Of a stretch of DNA of 64,000 nucleotides, positions 1 through 11,689 are shown one piece after another (within the stretch, counting starts at the first letter, position 1; every line of letters starts with the position of its first letter). The notes beneath the pieces were generated by a model, which worked only from the letters and a program-made list of their open reading frames with translations, did not search any database and was not told where the DNA came from. The stretch comes from Areca catechu (lineage: Eukaryota; Streptophyta; Magnoliopsida; Arecales; Arecaceae): contig JAHSVC010000043.1 in the NCBI GenBank assembly GCA_021397845.1, positions 620,001 to 684,000 of the forward strand. Reading direction: 5' to 3'. The translations under genes were made by a program, and so were the position numbers.

Positions 1-328
1 ACTAGATGAAAGGGAATTAAAAACTAAAATCTATGTTAGACGTGGTAGTTCCTAGAACACATATATTGCATGCAGGACAGAATAACAGAATTTAAATAGA
101 CAAAAGCATAACATACCAAACTTTAACCTAAGGATTCACGTCCGGCCAGGGGCTCATATTCCCATGGGTCATGACAATGTACTGGTGTACACCCGCTTAA
201 GAGGCGTGAATCTTAGATCTAGATTGGATTTACAAAGAAAACTATGTAGCAAGTATAAAAGCTATGCATGCAGAAATTTCAACAACCTACCTAAATGCAG
301 AAATTCAGAATTAACCCTTACTACCCAT
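1..328 (-). mobile_element. Leader of a minus-strand LTR retrotransposon, cut by the window edge
   Basis: This stretch lies just downstream, in minus-strand sense, of a tRNA-Met primer site and LTR, so it should be the untranslated leader and start of the internal region. I see no gag motif in it. The body of the element lies outside the window to the left. The short plus-strand open frame at 164-379 runs across the primer site and is not credible as a gene. Confidence 0.5.
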
Positions 329-340
329 GCTCTGATACCA
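329..340 (-). promoter_or_regulatory. Primer binding site (tRNA-iMet type)
   Basis: The minus strand reads TGGTATCAGAGC, complementary to the 3' end of initiator methionine tRNA and the usual primer site of many plant LTR retrotransposons. It lies four bases from the end of the adjoining LTR, which fixes the element's orientation as minus. Confidence 0.75.
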
Positions 341-344
341 AAAA

Positions 345-1632
345 TGATGGGGTACAGATATGGAATGATGCATTTCTAAGAATTAAAGATATTAAGTGAT
401 GATGAGGCAGATATGCATGCGGCTATTTTACGTAAAGAAGTAGAATTCATGAAAAGGACATAAGGGAAACATGACCAGGAAGACAACCTTTCAAAGCAAT
501 TAAAAAATAGACCTTCATGGTTAGGAAACACACAGGTTAGGGCTAGCTTAATTTCCTATTTCAGATCTGAAAGAGAGTTATAAGAATGGTTATCCGGTCA
601 TTAATATTCTGAAAATGGAGTAAGGAACACTCAAGATAAAGTATTTAAATGGCAAAGGAATTACTCTAGGTTTTAAAGCATCTTGCATCTGATTCTTTGG
701 CATAGTAGACCTTCATCTTGGAGACCATGAGACCCGGGGATCCTGCACAGGTAGATGGAAAGGTTAAAGGTTTAGATGGAAGGTTGGAAGAAAGGAAAAG
801 GAAAGTTAGGAATGGAAGTGTTGGCTTAGGCTTCGATTGAAGTAATCTCCCTTGGCGTCCTTAGCTTGAATCATCCTCACTTGTTGGTGTGGAGAACTCC
901 ATTGTAGATGATCTCCTTTGGAAGATGGGAAGGATGATTTGGAGAGGCTTGAAGAGGGTTCTTCAAAGGTGGCCGAATGGGGTTGGAACAGGGATTAGTA
1001 GCTTGATTGGCTAAGTATCCTAGGTCTCACACCTACCTTCTCTCAAGGGTCTTTGGCTATCAAAGGAAGAAAGTTTTCTAGAAAAGAATCTTCTCATTCA
1101 TCATCATTAACATTACAAGAGGATTTTAGGAGCTTTTATAAATCTTAAGCTTCTTTTCAAATTCAAAATACAACACTTTTCATGGAGAAAATCATGGGGC
1201 ATCCCAAAGAAAGTGGAATGGCCCTTTTACAATTTCAACATCCTAATTTCAAGGTGGCATCCCATGAAGAGTGGAGCTTCCTTCATTTTGAATTTGATTT
1301 GGGCGAGAATTCATGGGTGAATTGTCTTAGTGATGTGGCATGATCTCCTCCAAGTGGCATGACTTGTCCTCCAAGGTGGCATGGTTCAATGATGATGTGT
1401 TGCTCCAAGTAGTTGGTGAAGCTAGTTGCACTTAATCTGGCTTAATTGAAACCCAACTTCAAGTAGCTCTAAACCCGACTCAATACAAAGCCTAATTGAA
1501 CTCTAATTGAACTTTAAAATCCAAATTGAAATAAAACAGGACTTAATTATTCAATAAACATAAGTACAGGACTCATAGATTTATTACAGGACTAAAATTC
1601 CTAATCTTCTACCCATAAAGAACTTGACATCA
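345..1632 (-). mobile_element. 5' LTR of a minus-strand retrotransposon
   Basis: Read on the minus strand, the segment starts TGATGTCAAG, ends CCCCATCA (TG...CA termini) and is followed after four bases by the primer site. A TATA-like TTTATAAAAG lies near 1134-1143 on the minus strand, as expected of an LTR promoter. At 1288 bp it has a normal LTR length. The element is probably Ty3/gypsy or a large non-autonomous derivative, but no coding part is visible to decide. The matching 3' LTR would be outside the window. Confidence 0.65.
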
Positions 1633-1679
1633 GTTGAAGCCTCTTCCTGAGCCTGGTGCCGCACCCAATTAGGGTAGTG

Positions 1680-1759
1680 CAGGCCCTATATGGTTGTACA
1701 GAAAGATATGTAGGTCAAGCAGGCCCTATATGGTTGTACAGAAAGATGTGTAGGTCAAG
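1680..1759 (+). repeat. Two-copy 40-bp tandem repeat
   Basis: Positions 1680-1719 and 1720-1759 are two adjacent copies of a 40-bp unit beginning CAGGCCCTATATGG. They differ at one base (GATATG versus GATGTG). The repeat lies just outside the minus-strand LTR. No function is visible. Confidence 0.85.
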
Positions 1760-2177
1760 CAAGAGAGATGTTCATAATATAACCATACCTCTGTTATAAT
1801 TATAGCTATGGGCGTAGGATAGATTCCAACTAGCACCTCGCAAATTAGCTCTATAGGTTGCAGATCCTATGGTGGGTGGTCTAGATGATGGTGGAGCTAG
1901 ATTACCACAGGGTTCGTTAGGAATAAGATAAGCATTAAATTTTATTGATATATAAGATTAATGATATTACTGGGTTATATAATTTATGTAATCTGTTCCA
2001 TGTGCAAATGGAGGGATACTTTTTTGGTCACGAGAGTGCTGACACATACTGTCTCTTCATATTGATTATATCCTGATCACCTGAGATTGAAGCAAGGAAT
2101 AAAAATACATTTTTAAGTCTATAATATCTTTTACCTATTTTGTTTGATATTTTATATTCTACATTCTTCATAAACAG

Positions 2178-3230
2178 GTGATATGGTAGCCATATACTCC
2201 TAACATTCTTGCATAGATACCAGATTACTATTTACTTGACCAGGATATATGGTGTTGCCAAATACCATTTATTTTGTTCCATATCGTAGAGTGGCACTTC
2301 ATTAATAGAGTGTTGAGGCAATTTGGAATCCACCAGTCTATACCAAATCAGAAATGCAGCATTGCACATATTGATCTTAGAGGATGAGTTAATTAGGATT
2401 AGTCCCATCAATCATCAGCAACTATTCAGTTTTGGAAGAGTTATCGAGAATATGTTATAGATGGTGCTCCTACTAATGGTACCATGGATTATCATGATCT
2501 ATATTTGTAGTGGTATCACATATTACTGGTGATTCATCAATCATAATGGTGCAATATTTGATTATATGGTAAGGATTTAAATTATTTAAATTATCATTGT
2601 CTATAGATAATTATTTTTATGTAACTAATTATATATTGTATATTTCAGAGCATTGGGTTAGTGATGATACATTAGCTTGCCTAGGTAGGTTCCATATCCA
2701 TATCCTACAACCCATCCTAAAGATATGTGATATCGTCCTTCATGCTATCCACGAGATACAAATATCTAGTTTGAGCATTTGCTCAAGACGTCGCAAAGAG
2801 GATGAGACTTCTTTGCCTTTCCCGTATGCATCATCGTCAGGAGTACCTTCTCTAGCTCAGCACAAACAAGATACTTGACTATATAGTCTCTCTATATCCG
2901 ATGCTAGAGTTCACTGTACATATCTACGGTCAGTTATCTTCATAAGGACATTAGATAGCTCATGTCTATTGAGGATGTTGCTATGCATTTTGATTATACT
3001 ATTGCGCCAGACTATATGACACATTAGAGATACTTAGGACATGGAGAAGAGACATAGGCGAGGGATGATTGATACTAGAGACAGCTATATAGGAAGCATT
3101 CGTTTATATAGAGCGTCCGAGAGAGCATCAGGAATCGAGTAAAGTGAAACTAATGCCTCATCGGAAGTAACTTGCATGTAGGAGGAGACAACGATCTTGT
3201 GGAATGTAGGATATATCTCTAGGATCCATT
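2178..3230 (+). pseudogene. Degenerate plant mobile domain (PMD, MAIN-like) gene
   Basis: I recognise the plant mobile domain (PF10536 type), found in MAIN-like nuclear proteins and also carried by some plant transposons. An exon-like block from 2178 follows a 3' splice-site sequence (CATAAACAG, 2169-2177). It encodes PMD-like motifs: an IVEWHFINRVLRQFG segment (about 2285-2330), an IDLRG segment, and REYVIDGAPTNGTMDYHD (about 2449-2502). In-frame stops interrupt it several times, for example after IDLRG. A GT...AG intron of 80 bp (2569-2648) follows, and the next block ends near a basic RRRQRSCG stretch typical of these proteins' tails. It is a broken copy; whether it was a host gene or transposon cargo is open. 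Confidence 0.6.
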
Positions 3231-3240
3231 TATGTATTAT

Positions 3241-5080
3241 ATTATGTATTGATCTCATATTAAGTTTAAATAATAAATTTGTATTTTAAAAATTTTAAAT
3301 ATACTCTTAAAACTTAATAAAGTTAATTACAAATTATTTATTTTTATATATGACTGTGTCTTTATTCTAAGTTTTCTATAGATGAAATATACCAGAGACA
3401 ATGACAAACCATAGCACCAATAATGAATAAACAAATAACTTCATAAACTTATAAACTGATTAAAAATTATAAATTAACTACACCTTCCCTAATGGGGCTG
3501 GCTCCAAATCTAATAATGCAGGTGCTTTTTAATAATATAATATTAATTATCATATAATAATATGATATTATGCTAAATAATATATTTTTATAATAATGTA
3601 TCAGGTTATTTATTATATTATATTATTATGATAAAATAATTAAATACTATTATATAATATTATAATAAAATGCATATATTATTATTATAACATACCATAT
3701 TATTCATTTTAATATAAGAAATGAACATAATAAGCTATACTATAATATTATAATATACTAACAATTATAATATACTATTACTATAATATAAATTATTCAT
3801 TTTAATATACTATATTTTAATTGCTATATTATTCATTATAAGATAATGCGTTTACTATAATTATAATATAACATATTACTATATTATTCATTTAATGATA
3901 CTATATATTAATGATCTATATACTTGATCATTATAATATAATAATATATATATTATAATATTTATTTTCTATACTAAAAACTTTATATAATAATATCATA
4001 TATATTTATAATAATATATTATGTATTAAACTAAACAATTATACTATACTATTATTATAATATATATATTCATTTTAATATACTATATTTTAATTACTAT
4101 ATTACTCATTATAATATAATGAATTTACTATAATTATAATATACTATATTAGTATATTATTCATTTTAATGATACTATATATTAATGATATAATATACTT
4201 GATCATTATAATATAATAATATTATATATTATAATATTTATTTTCTATAATACAAACTAAATATACTAATATCATATATATTTATAACAATATATTATGT
4301 ATTAAACTATTAGCATTATATTAATGTATTACGATATATTAATATATTTGTATTTATACTAATATTATTTTGAAAACATACAATAAATATTATTATAAAT
4401 ATAATAATTTAGTACACTATATTACTATAATAACAAAATATATTATAATTATATTAATTTTAAATTTATAATGAAATCAAATGTTTAACATTCAACTTCA
4501 TGATACATGGTAATGTCTCTTGCTTGGTTTGTCTGGCTGCACGTCGTAAGCTTTTTCATACTAACAAGTGCTCTTTGCTATGGAACCATGTATCGTCATC
4601 CTGGCTGCACTATGGTATGGTCTATGAGAACGGCCTTTCAGTTTTGAAAGTTAACATCGTTTAAAATATATCGATAAAAAATATAAATAAATATTAATAA
4701 ATTTAATTTATTTTATATTTAAATAAAATTAGATAAATATAATAAATTAATCAATAAAATATTAATAAATAAATTATTAAAATATGTGAGAAAGTAAGAG
4801 ATGAGAGAAATGTGAAGGAGAGGGGGTGATGGGAAAGAAGGAAAAAATTAAAGGGATGGAAGGGGGTGGGGAACCATGTGTCCATGGCATTGAAGAAAAA
4901 AAAAGAAGGGTAGGGAATGAAATTGTAATTTGAAAATGTAACTTCATAATAATTATAAAATCATGTAAAACATTTTCAAAGTAAAATTTCACTAGCAACA
5001 AAATCACATCTTCATTATATTAAAATATAATATTATAATATATTATAATATATTTTTAATATATTATAATATATTTTTAA
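3241..5080. repeat. AT-rich intergenic DNA with a 275-bp tandem duplication
   Basis: Almost entirely A/T with many self-complementary ATATTATAATAT words. Positions about 3757-4032 and 4033-4308 are two tandem copies of a roughly 275-bp unit. Landmarks repeat at offsets of 273-276 bp: CATTTTAATATAC at 3798 and 4071, ATGTATTAAACT at 4021 and 4297. A less AT-rich patch (about 4490-4640) and a purine-rich patch (4790-4920) interrupt it. No gene is seen. Confidence 0.8.
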
Positions 5081-6330
5081 TGTTGTTGCCGTCAAAATCA
5101 ACGCGGTCCGTAGCTGCTGTGGACGTCAGACCGCCAATCATCTTTCCAGGTGCTTCCCGTATCTCGAGACCTGCAAGGAACAATGTTAGAGACCCGGTCC
5201 GGGATCCCAGTCGGGGCACTTCGACAATCAAGTCAATGATGATCTAGGGGAACAGGTTCCTCCCGGTCGAGCCCCTCTGGATGGACTCCACGCTAGGAGT
5301 GTAGTGAGTATGGGAGTGAAGACGAGCTGGGAAAGACGGTGGCCAAGGTGGAATGGTCCTCCTGTGTGGCCTCTTCCCCTTTCTCAATTGCCCCCCTTCC
5401 GTGGTCTAATGTTGTTCTGTTGTATTGAGTTATTTTGGCTTACTTTTACTGGGTTTTTAGCTTGGCTTGCCTTGGGAACTTCCCCGTGTTGGCAGGCGCG
5501 TGTGTTGAGGGATCGTGCCGTGGATGTGACGTCTTTTTTGACACGTGGTAGGGGAAGCTTCCATGCATTTTGACATTCCTTCTGGTTGCACCATCCCAAA
5601 AAACCTGGCAGAGCCTCGATCGGAAGTCGTCGCCCCGGGATTCGTGCCCTTCGACTGGCCCCCTTTCCTGGCAGTACGGACGGTTGGTGGAGGGCATGGC
5701 GTCTTGGTCAGGGAGCTTCCTTCCCTTCTCTTCTGGCATAAGTGGCAGTGGCGGGGTTATTGCAGCATGGTGGGCACTGCTTCGCGGCCCTCGGAGGCTC
5801 GCCGGCGTCCTTGAGAGAAGGCGATGTTTCCTTGGCGGTTGGCGCCCTGGCCGAAGTGGTGGCCGAGTTGGAGAGCAAGACTAGGTTCCGCCGGGCTCGA
5901 CCTCAAAGGGGCTCCACGTGACGGAGGAGGGCTGAGCTCGACTCCGGACCGCGGGGCTCGACTCCGGACCGCTTGACCTGGCGGAGGAGGGCGGCACGCG
6001 ATCCCAGATGGGAGGGCTCGACCTCGAAGGGGCTCCACGTGGCGGAGGAGGGCTGAGCTCGACTCCGAAACGCGGAACCCAGCTTCGAGGGGCTCGATCT
6101 GGGGAGGTCGCTCAGCTCCGGCCTAGGCGTCCCAGCCTCGCGGGAACCAACCTGGCGGAGGACGGTGCTCGATCTCGGCAGGCGACTCCGGCGTTCTAAG
6201 GGAGCTCAGGCCGACGAGGGAGCTCTGCCCGGAAAAGGAGTCCGGGAGGAAACATCCACCATAACAGCATACTCTGACATGGCATCCGACAGGTATCCCC
6301 ACGTCTGCGATCCTGCCACATCAAATATAT
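5081..6330. mobile_element. GC-rich LTR-like island (possible solo LTR)
   Basis: A sharply bounded GC-rich block sits in AT-rich DNA. It starts TGTTGTTGCCG and ends near CTGCCACATCA, so it has TG...CA ends, but I find no target duplication. An internal imperfect repeat of about 60 bp (GGGCTCGACCTCRAAGGGG type) occurs at about 5893-5950 and again 120 bp later at about 6013-6071. Several overlapping open frames exist on both strands, which base composition explains. A solo LTR or fragment of a gypsy element is the best reading, without proof. Confidence 0.4.
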
Positions 6331-7277
6331 TATATATAATTATATTTATTATATTTTAAATTTTAAATATTTATTATAATATAAAATATATTATAATATA
6401 TTTATTAAATATCATGTTAAATAAATTAATGAAGTTTTTTAATTTTATTTAATTTATTTAATTAATATTTAAAAATTTTATTTAATTTTGGTTTTTCCTT
6501 TTTATTAAAATATTTAAATGGAAAACGCACCTTGGACCCCCTGACCTCTCTTAGAGAGAAGTCATAGATTGTACCCGTGATTCTCTTAGAGGGAACTCGT
6601 AGGTTAAATCCTACAAGAAAAGTTGCGGTTACGATTTCCTAGTTGTCATCCCACTCGACAGAAACACGATAGTTAAAGGAAATTTATTTGGAATGGCTAT
6701 ACTTTAGAAATTAAATATTAAAAATTATTATTTTAATAAAAACTTACAAAGGGACCACTATTTTTCTGCCATCTAATCATTTTTCTTATTTTGGATGTCC
6801 AATTATTTGTTAATTTTAAGATTTCAGAACTATAATATATATAATTATTAAAAATTAATAATATATAAATAATAATATATGCAGTAATTATAGACATTCA
6901 TCAGTCATCATCTGTATTTGCTGATCGGGCGTTCCATAGCCGCTAGTTTTCTGCGGTCTTAAATTTCTCCCCTCTAAATTGTTTTGTGGCCGTCGTTCAC
7001 CCGCACCTCGATCTCTTTCCTCCAACAGGAAGGAACGTGCATCCCATAGGTTTCATTTAGTCAAAGTCTAGGATTGGCTCGGTTGTCAAGTAAACCATGA
7101 GGGCAGCATAATAAAACAGTTTCGTGGCATTGCAGGTCCCCATAGCACACTGCTCAAAGGCAATAAAATTTTGAAACAAGCTGACACTGTAATCATGTAA
7201 CTTTAGTTGGGGGAGCCATCCGAGAATTCTACGTCCAAGAAGCTCGTGAAGCCTGTTTGAGCCCTGTTGCTCTAAGC
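6331..7277. other. Non-coding interval
   Basis: Mixed AT-rich sequence without recognisable coding or repeat boundaries. A short segment near 6545-6605 contains two similar words, CTCTTAGAGAGAA and CTCTTAGAGGGAA. I see nothing else to annotate. Confidence 0.6.
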
Positions 7278-7285
7278 ATCCACGG

Positions 7286-7560
7286 TAGGGCTAGGGCTGA
7301 GCTGGTTCAAAGTTCATTATATAAAATTAGACTAGACCAGTTTAAATTTCAAGTCAGTCAGATCAAAATTGATCCAGATTTTAGATTAAATTTTAAGTAT
7401 ATTGGACTAGATTTCGAGCTGTAAAATAAAGTCTATTTAATTTTTAGATCAAAGGGATATCCGGATTCGGTCCAAAAATTTTTAAAATGTGATCCGAAAT
7501 TGATCCAATTTTGGACTGGGCTGGCTCAATGAACTTTGGGCCGGCCCAGTTCCAGCCCTA
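7286..7560. mobile_element. hAT-type MITE with perfect 8-bp target duplication
   Basis: The 275-bp element starts TAGGGCTAGGGCTGAGCTGG and, in reverse complement, its other end starts TAGGGCTGGAACTGGGCCGG. Both inverted ends then reach AAAGTTCATT. It is flanked by the same 8 bp, ATCCACGG, at 7278-7285 and 7561-7568. An 8-bp duplication and TAGGG-type ends are hallmarks of hAT transposons. There is no coding capacity, so it is non-autonomous and would need a hAT transposase from elsewhere. Confidence 0.85.
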
Positions 7561-7568
7561 ATCCACGG

Positions 7569-8202
7569 TGGTGATATGGACTGGGTGGATGGCCTTGAAC
7601 GGATAAGTAATCAAATGGAGCAAATGATGAACTACTCCAACCGGCCTATAGAAACTACATTGCATCTATTTTCTTAAGAGATCAAGAATGCCAAAGAAAT
7701 TGATTCCACGGTCCACAAGATTCGTATTATTGTCGTCGGGCTTGTGTAACTCAAATAAGCTCTGGATGACGAAGAAGCCGTTGGTCATTAGAGTCAGGAT
7801 AGCAATAAGCTCTCGGATTAATATTGTAAAATTTGCAGCTTATGTTTCTTGACTGGATGCATGAAATTGATGGTTATACATTTAGTCATGCAGAAAGCCG
7901 TTGGTCATCAGTGTCAGGATCAAGCCCATGGAAATGATTGAAGTCAACGATCATTATTATTAGAATTTAAAGATTTAAATATAGAACTGGCATCGAGATC
8001 CACTATATATAACAACCTGTTGTGGACTGGCTGTGCTAGAATGGCTACTAGGATGATGGTTTGGATAAGTTGAACAAAAATCCTCCAATGCATGCATTAA
8101 AGAACGTTGTATAGAGTACCTTTTTTTTTTCATATATCCTATCGCATCCATCTTAAATTGAAATCAAAAAGTTAAACCGAAACAGGATGTTTTTCACTGG
8201 TA
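7569..8202. other. Non-coding interval with a duplicated 25-bp word
   Basis: No gene or element boundary is recognised. A word of about 25 bp (AGCCGTTGGTCATYAG...GTCAGGAT) occurs at about 7776-7800 and again at about 7896-7920, suggesting a small local duplication. Confidence 0.5.
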
Positions 8203-8381
8203 GGAGAAATTATACCCTATATACCATGTGTTCAACTTAGCCGAGCCTTGCACCATACCAACCACTATGTTTCCATTGGGTGGACCAATGATGAGAGCAT
8301 AACGAATGGGGCTCATAGGGAGGAGACTGGCATGGTGCACAATACATAGTATACATGCATGATGTAGGGTATAATTTATCC
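8203..8381. mobile_element. Short MITE-like inverted repeat element
   Basis: The 179-bp segment has 20-bp terminal inverted repeats matching at 18 of 20 positions: GGAGAAATTATACCCTATAT on the left, and the reverse complement GGATAAATTATACCCTACAT on the right. I could not establish a target duplication (the flanks ACT and ACT are possible if the left end is moved by two bases), so the superfamily is undecided. It has no coding capacity. Confidence 0.45.
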
Positions 8382-8594
8382 ACTAATGAAGTTTGTCCAT
8401 CCCATGACTTAAATGATGTAAAAATGAAAATATATGAAGCATCATCCATAAGGCTATCAACCCATATTCTTCTTCTCTTCCTCGTCATGCCTTATTTCCC
8501 TCTTTATCCATCTGTGAGACCTTTCTCATCCTTACGAGTCAGTTTCTCCTCTTTCAAATCTACTTACTCGTGAAATCATTTAGCCTAAGTACTG

Positions 8595-8898
8595 TGTACT
8601 GAACCGCTAAGACGGTAGCCGGTTGGTAGAGGCTTAAACTCGCCTCCCATCGGTCATGGATTTGAGACATGATCTCTACGGGATGACTCGATTAAATCCA
8701 GAAATTTTCTGGAGCATGTGATCGGGGTGGTGAGAGAGCGCACTACTTCATCATTTTAGTGGTATCAGGCTGACATACTCACCTGTGGTACATGCGTAAA
8801 CTTGCAGTTCGAATCGAACATAGTCTGGCGGGGTTGGGGCTCGAAGGAGGTAACTACACCGGAATTTATCCCCCCATCCTTTTTTTTTATAAATAAAA
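8595..8898 (+). mobile_element. tRNA-derived SINE candidate
   Basis: Near the 5' end, TAGCCGGTTGGTAGAGGC (8616-8633) resembles the tRNA A box of the RNA polymerase III promoter. About 25 bp later GGATTTGAGAC (8658-8668) resembles a weak B box. The segment ends with a run of T (about 8879-8888) and an A-rich tail. Both sides carry AAGTACTG (8587-8594 and 8899-8906), a plausible target duplication. Plant SINEs have this architecture. The B box is weak and the match was made by eye. Confidence 0.5.
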
Positions 8899-9105
8899 AA
8901 GTACTGATAACATTTTATCCAATGAGCTATATATCAAGTTACCTTAAGGATATTTTGAGTTTTTATCGGATATACATCAAAAAAAATTTTAAATTATGTA
9001 CCAAAAATTTATCTAGTGTACTATATGGACATGTATTATGAAATGACAAACACAAAGTCACTCAAAAGCTTCGAGTTATAGTCAGTTCTCTCATATATAT
9101 TGTTT

Positions 9106-9960
9106 TGTGATAAGCGGCTCGGGGAAGGTTGATTACCGGTCCAATTGAATCCTTTCTGAACCAGTCATCCTAGCTAGAAAACTCGAAGGTGACTCTACGA
9201 ACTGATAAAACAATGATTCGACATCATCATCCTAGCCACATCGTTGGGTCAGTCTTCAGCCCGTATCGAAGACATCAGTCCCGAAGCATATCCTGACCCA
9301 TGTTGTCCCAAACGGCTAACTAGTCTTCTACGGACTGACTGGTCCGAAGAAGATAGATACCTCAACTCTCAGCTTGATCTGAAGAGGATAAGTTTGAAGC
9401 AAAACTCCAGCCCACTTTGAAGAAGGCAGCTCCGATGCAAATGGTTAAGATGACTTCGGATTACTCCGAAAAAGATAGGCACAAGGCGATCAACCAATCT
9501 GACATCGGTCACTTTTGAAGGAGTGGCTCTGAAGTAAATCTCCATTTAATCTTGACCTGAAATTATCAGAGGTGAGTATGTTTATTATAACCCACCACAT
9601 GGCCACTAACTCCAATTCCAACAATATCGAAATGGCCAGAATCCGGCAGTAACCACTTATGGTTACGGGGATGTTAGGCTAACTAACTCCCTATCTAAAA
9701 GCAAGTGGGCTTAACTGCATTCTGTTACATCCACTTCTATAAATACTGGTAAGAGGGAATACTCATGGTAAGCAATCTGGAGTCACTTTCACTCTCTCTC
9801 TCTCTCCAAGCTCTCCATTCTGTTGCTTGAACCTTTATTGACTTAGGCATCGGAGTGTCCCCCACCGGAGAAAATCTAGTCAGGGACTTGTTTTGCAGGT
9901 ACCCAGGGAGGCGGACCAGCAATCCAGTTGCTCCATCCAGTTTGCAAGGGTTTAATGCCA
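9106..9960 (+). mobile_element. 5' LTR of a Tat-lineage Ty3/gypsy element
   Basis: The 855-bp segment runs from TGTGATAAGC to AATGCCA (TG...CA ends) and is followed six bases later by a primer-site-like sequence and a gag-pol region in the same orientation. A TATA-like TATAAATA lies at 9738-9745. The U5 words GACTTAGGCATCGGAGTGTC and GGGACTTGTTTTGCAGG recur in another LTR near 42.1 kb. No matching 3' LTR was found in the window. Confidence 0.65.
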
Positions 9961-9966
9961 ATAGAT

Positions 9967-9984
9967 TGGCATGCTAGGTAGGGG
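9967..9984 (+). promoter_or_regulatory. Primer binding site, Tat type (decayed)
   Basis: TGGCATGCTAGGTAGGGG follows the LTR after six bases. It resembles the TGGCGC...AGGGG primer-site region of Tat-group gypsy elements, with changes compatible with decay. The tRNA used is not certain. Confidence 0.5.
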
Positions 9985-10186
9985 AAAGCGCAGCAGCAAC
10001 TGTCGACGACGTATGGTCGCTCCCCTCTTGAAAATGAGAGTTTGAAGAAACCATAATGGTGAAAGGAAGAACTCAAAATGCTTCAACAAGCAGGGGACAT
10101 CCTCCCTCTCAAAGGAATGACCCCTGGCAGAGAATAGCATCCACACTCCTACTCTGGTTGTAGAATAGTACCAATTCGAAGCCCTT

Positions 10187-11585
10187 TTGAACCGGGTTGA
10201 TGCACTAACAACCATGGTTCAAAATTTTCAAGAAGCTGCCCTCCAAGCAAGGCACCCACCAGCCACCTCCAAGCATAGCTATCGGTCTAAACCAAGAGAG
10301 GACCACCACCGTGAGTCTACCCGACACTCCCCTCAAAGTCAGCTTTCTCATGAAGGCCGAAGTCACCAACGCCATAAGTTAGCCGATAGTCGACTTGAGA
10401 GGAAGAGAACCAGAAGATCCTCCTCAATCTCTTCCAAAGACTCTACTCCTAGAAGTGCTAGACGAAAAGAAACCATCTATGACTACGAAGAGAAGTTCAA
10501 GATGCTTGAATCATAGATCGCGAGGCTCCACGATCAAAGAAGAGATGGTGAAGTCATGGCCTATGACTTGAGGCCTCCTTTCACCTCCAGAATAATAGAG
10601 GAAAGTCCCTCGGCACTTTAAGGTCCCCCAGATGGAACCTTACGATGGGACTACCTATTCGCTTAACCATCTGGGCAGCTTTAAGACCCATATGATGATT
10701 AAGGAGCTTCCGATGCACTGCACTATCTCGCTTTTCCTACCACTCTGAAAAAGGTGGCCTCGAATGTGGTATTCGAGCATACATCCAGGTACCATTGATT
10801 CCTTTTGTGAATTGGAAAAATTGTTCATCTCATATTTCAGGACTTGCCGTACAATACCTCGTAACATGGACAATTTGTTCCTCCTTCACCAAAATGAAGG
10901 GGAGAGTCTTAGAGATTATATTGCAACACTCAATTCGGCCACCCTTGAGATTCTCGATCTCAATGAGCACGTGGCCATGTCCACTTTGAAAAAGGGCCTA
11001 CGATCATCCAGGTCCATATTTTCCCTAGATAAAAGGTTCCCGACAAGTTATGTCGAACTCCTATCAAGGGCTCAGAAGTATGCGGATGCCGAAGAGCAAG
11101 CAGCAAATCGGTGCCTGATCGAAGGAAAGTTTGTCTCCAAGAAGAAAAATAGAAAGGGGATGAGTTCCCCTGTACTCCCCAGCAACAATGACTCTACTCG
11201 ACGGCGTAGTCCCAAGCCCAAAATGTTGGGCAAAAAACTTGATTCATACACTCCTTTTAATCTCCTAAGGGAAAAGATCCTGATAGAGATAGAAAAAGAA
11301 AGCTACCTACAACGGCCATGCCCCATAAAGACATCCTCCACTACGAGGAATAAAAATAAATATTGCCGATTCTACAAGGATCATGGCCACAACACCGAAG
11401 AATGCATCCAACTTAAGGATGCTATAGAAGACTTGATCAAGAGGGGGTATATGGAAAAGTATGTCAGCCACTCCGAGCTCCGAACCAAAGTTAATGCCCA
11501 TCAGAGGGCTATTGAAGAAGCCGAACTGCCCAACCAGAGGCCAACCCATGGAAGGGTAAGCATGCTACATCGGCGAACAAACTAG
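10187..11585 (+). pseudogene. gag: gag of the Tat-lineage element (frameshifted)
   Basis: Gag would form the virus-like particle. A basic, charged N-terminal part (10187-10516, rich in R, S, H) is followed, after stops and frame changes, by the capsid-like part in one open frame (10764-11585, 273 residues). It includes LFISYFRTCRTIPRN and QNEGESLRDYIATLNSATLE, typical of plant retrotransposon gag. Near its C-terminus CRFYKDHGHNTEEC is the reduced zinc-knuckle signature I associate with Tat elements. Several in-frame stops between 10516 and 10764 show it is dead. Confidence 0.75.
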
Positions 11586-11689
11586 AGAAGTGCCAAAGAG
11601 GATGCTCCTAAAAGGTTCAGGAGCAACAACTCCATATGCTTCTCAAATGATGACCTCCAGGGAGTTCAGGTCCCACATGATGATCTAGT

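Noticed and set aside
5304..6199. Several 60-100 residue frames in the GC-rich island
   Set aside because: They overlap on both strands, lack family motifs and start or stop at repeat boundaries.
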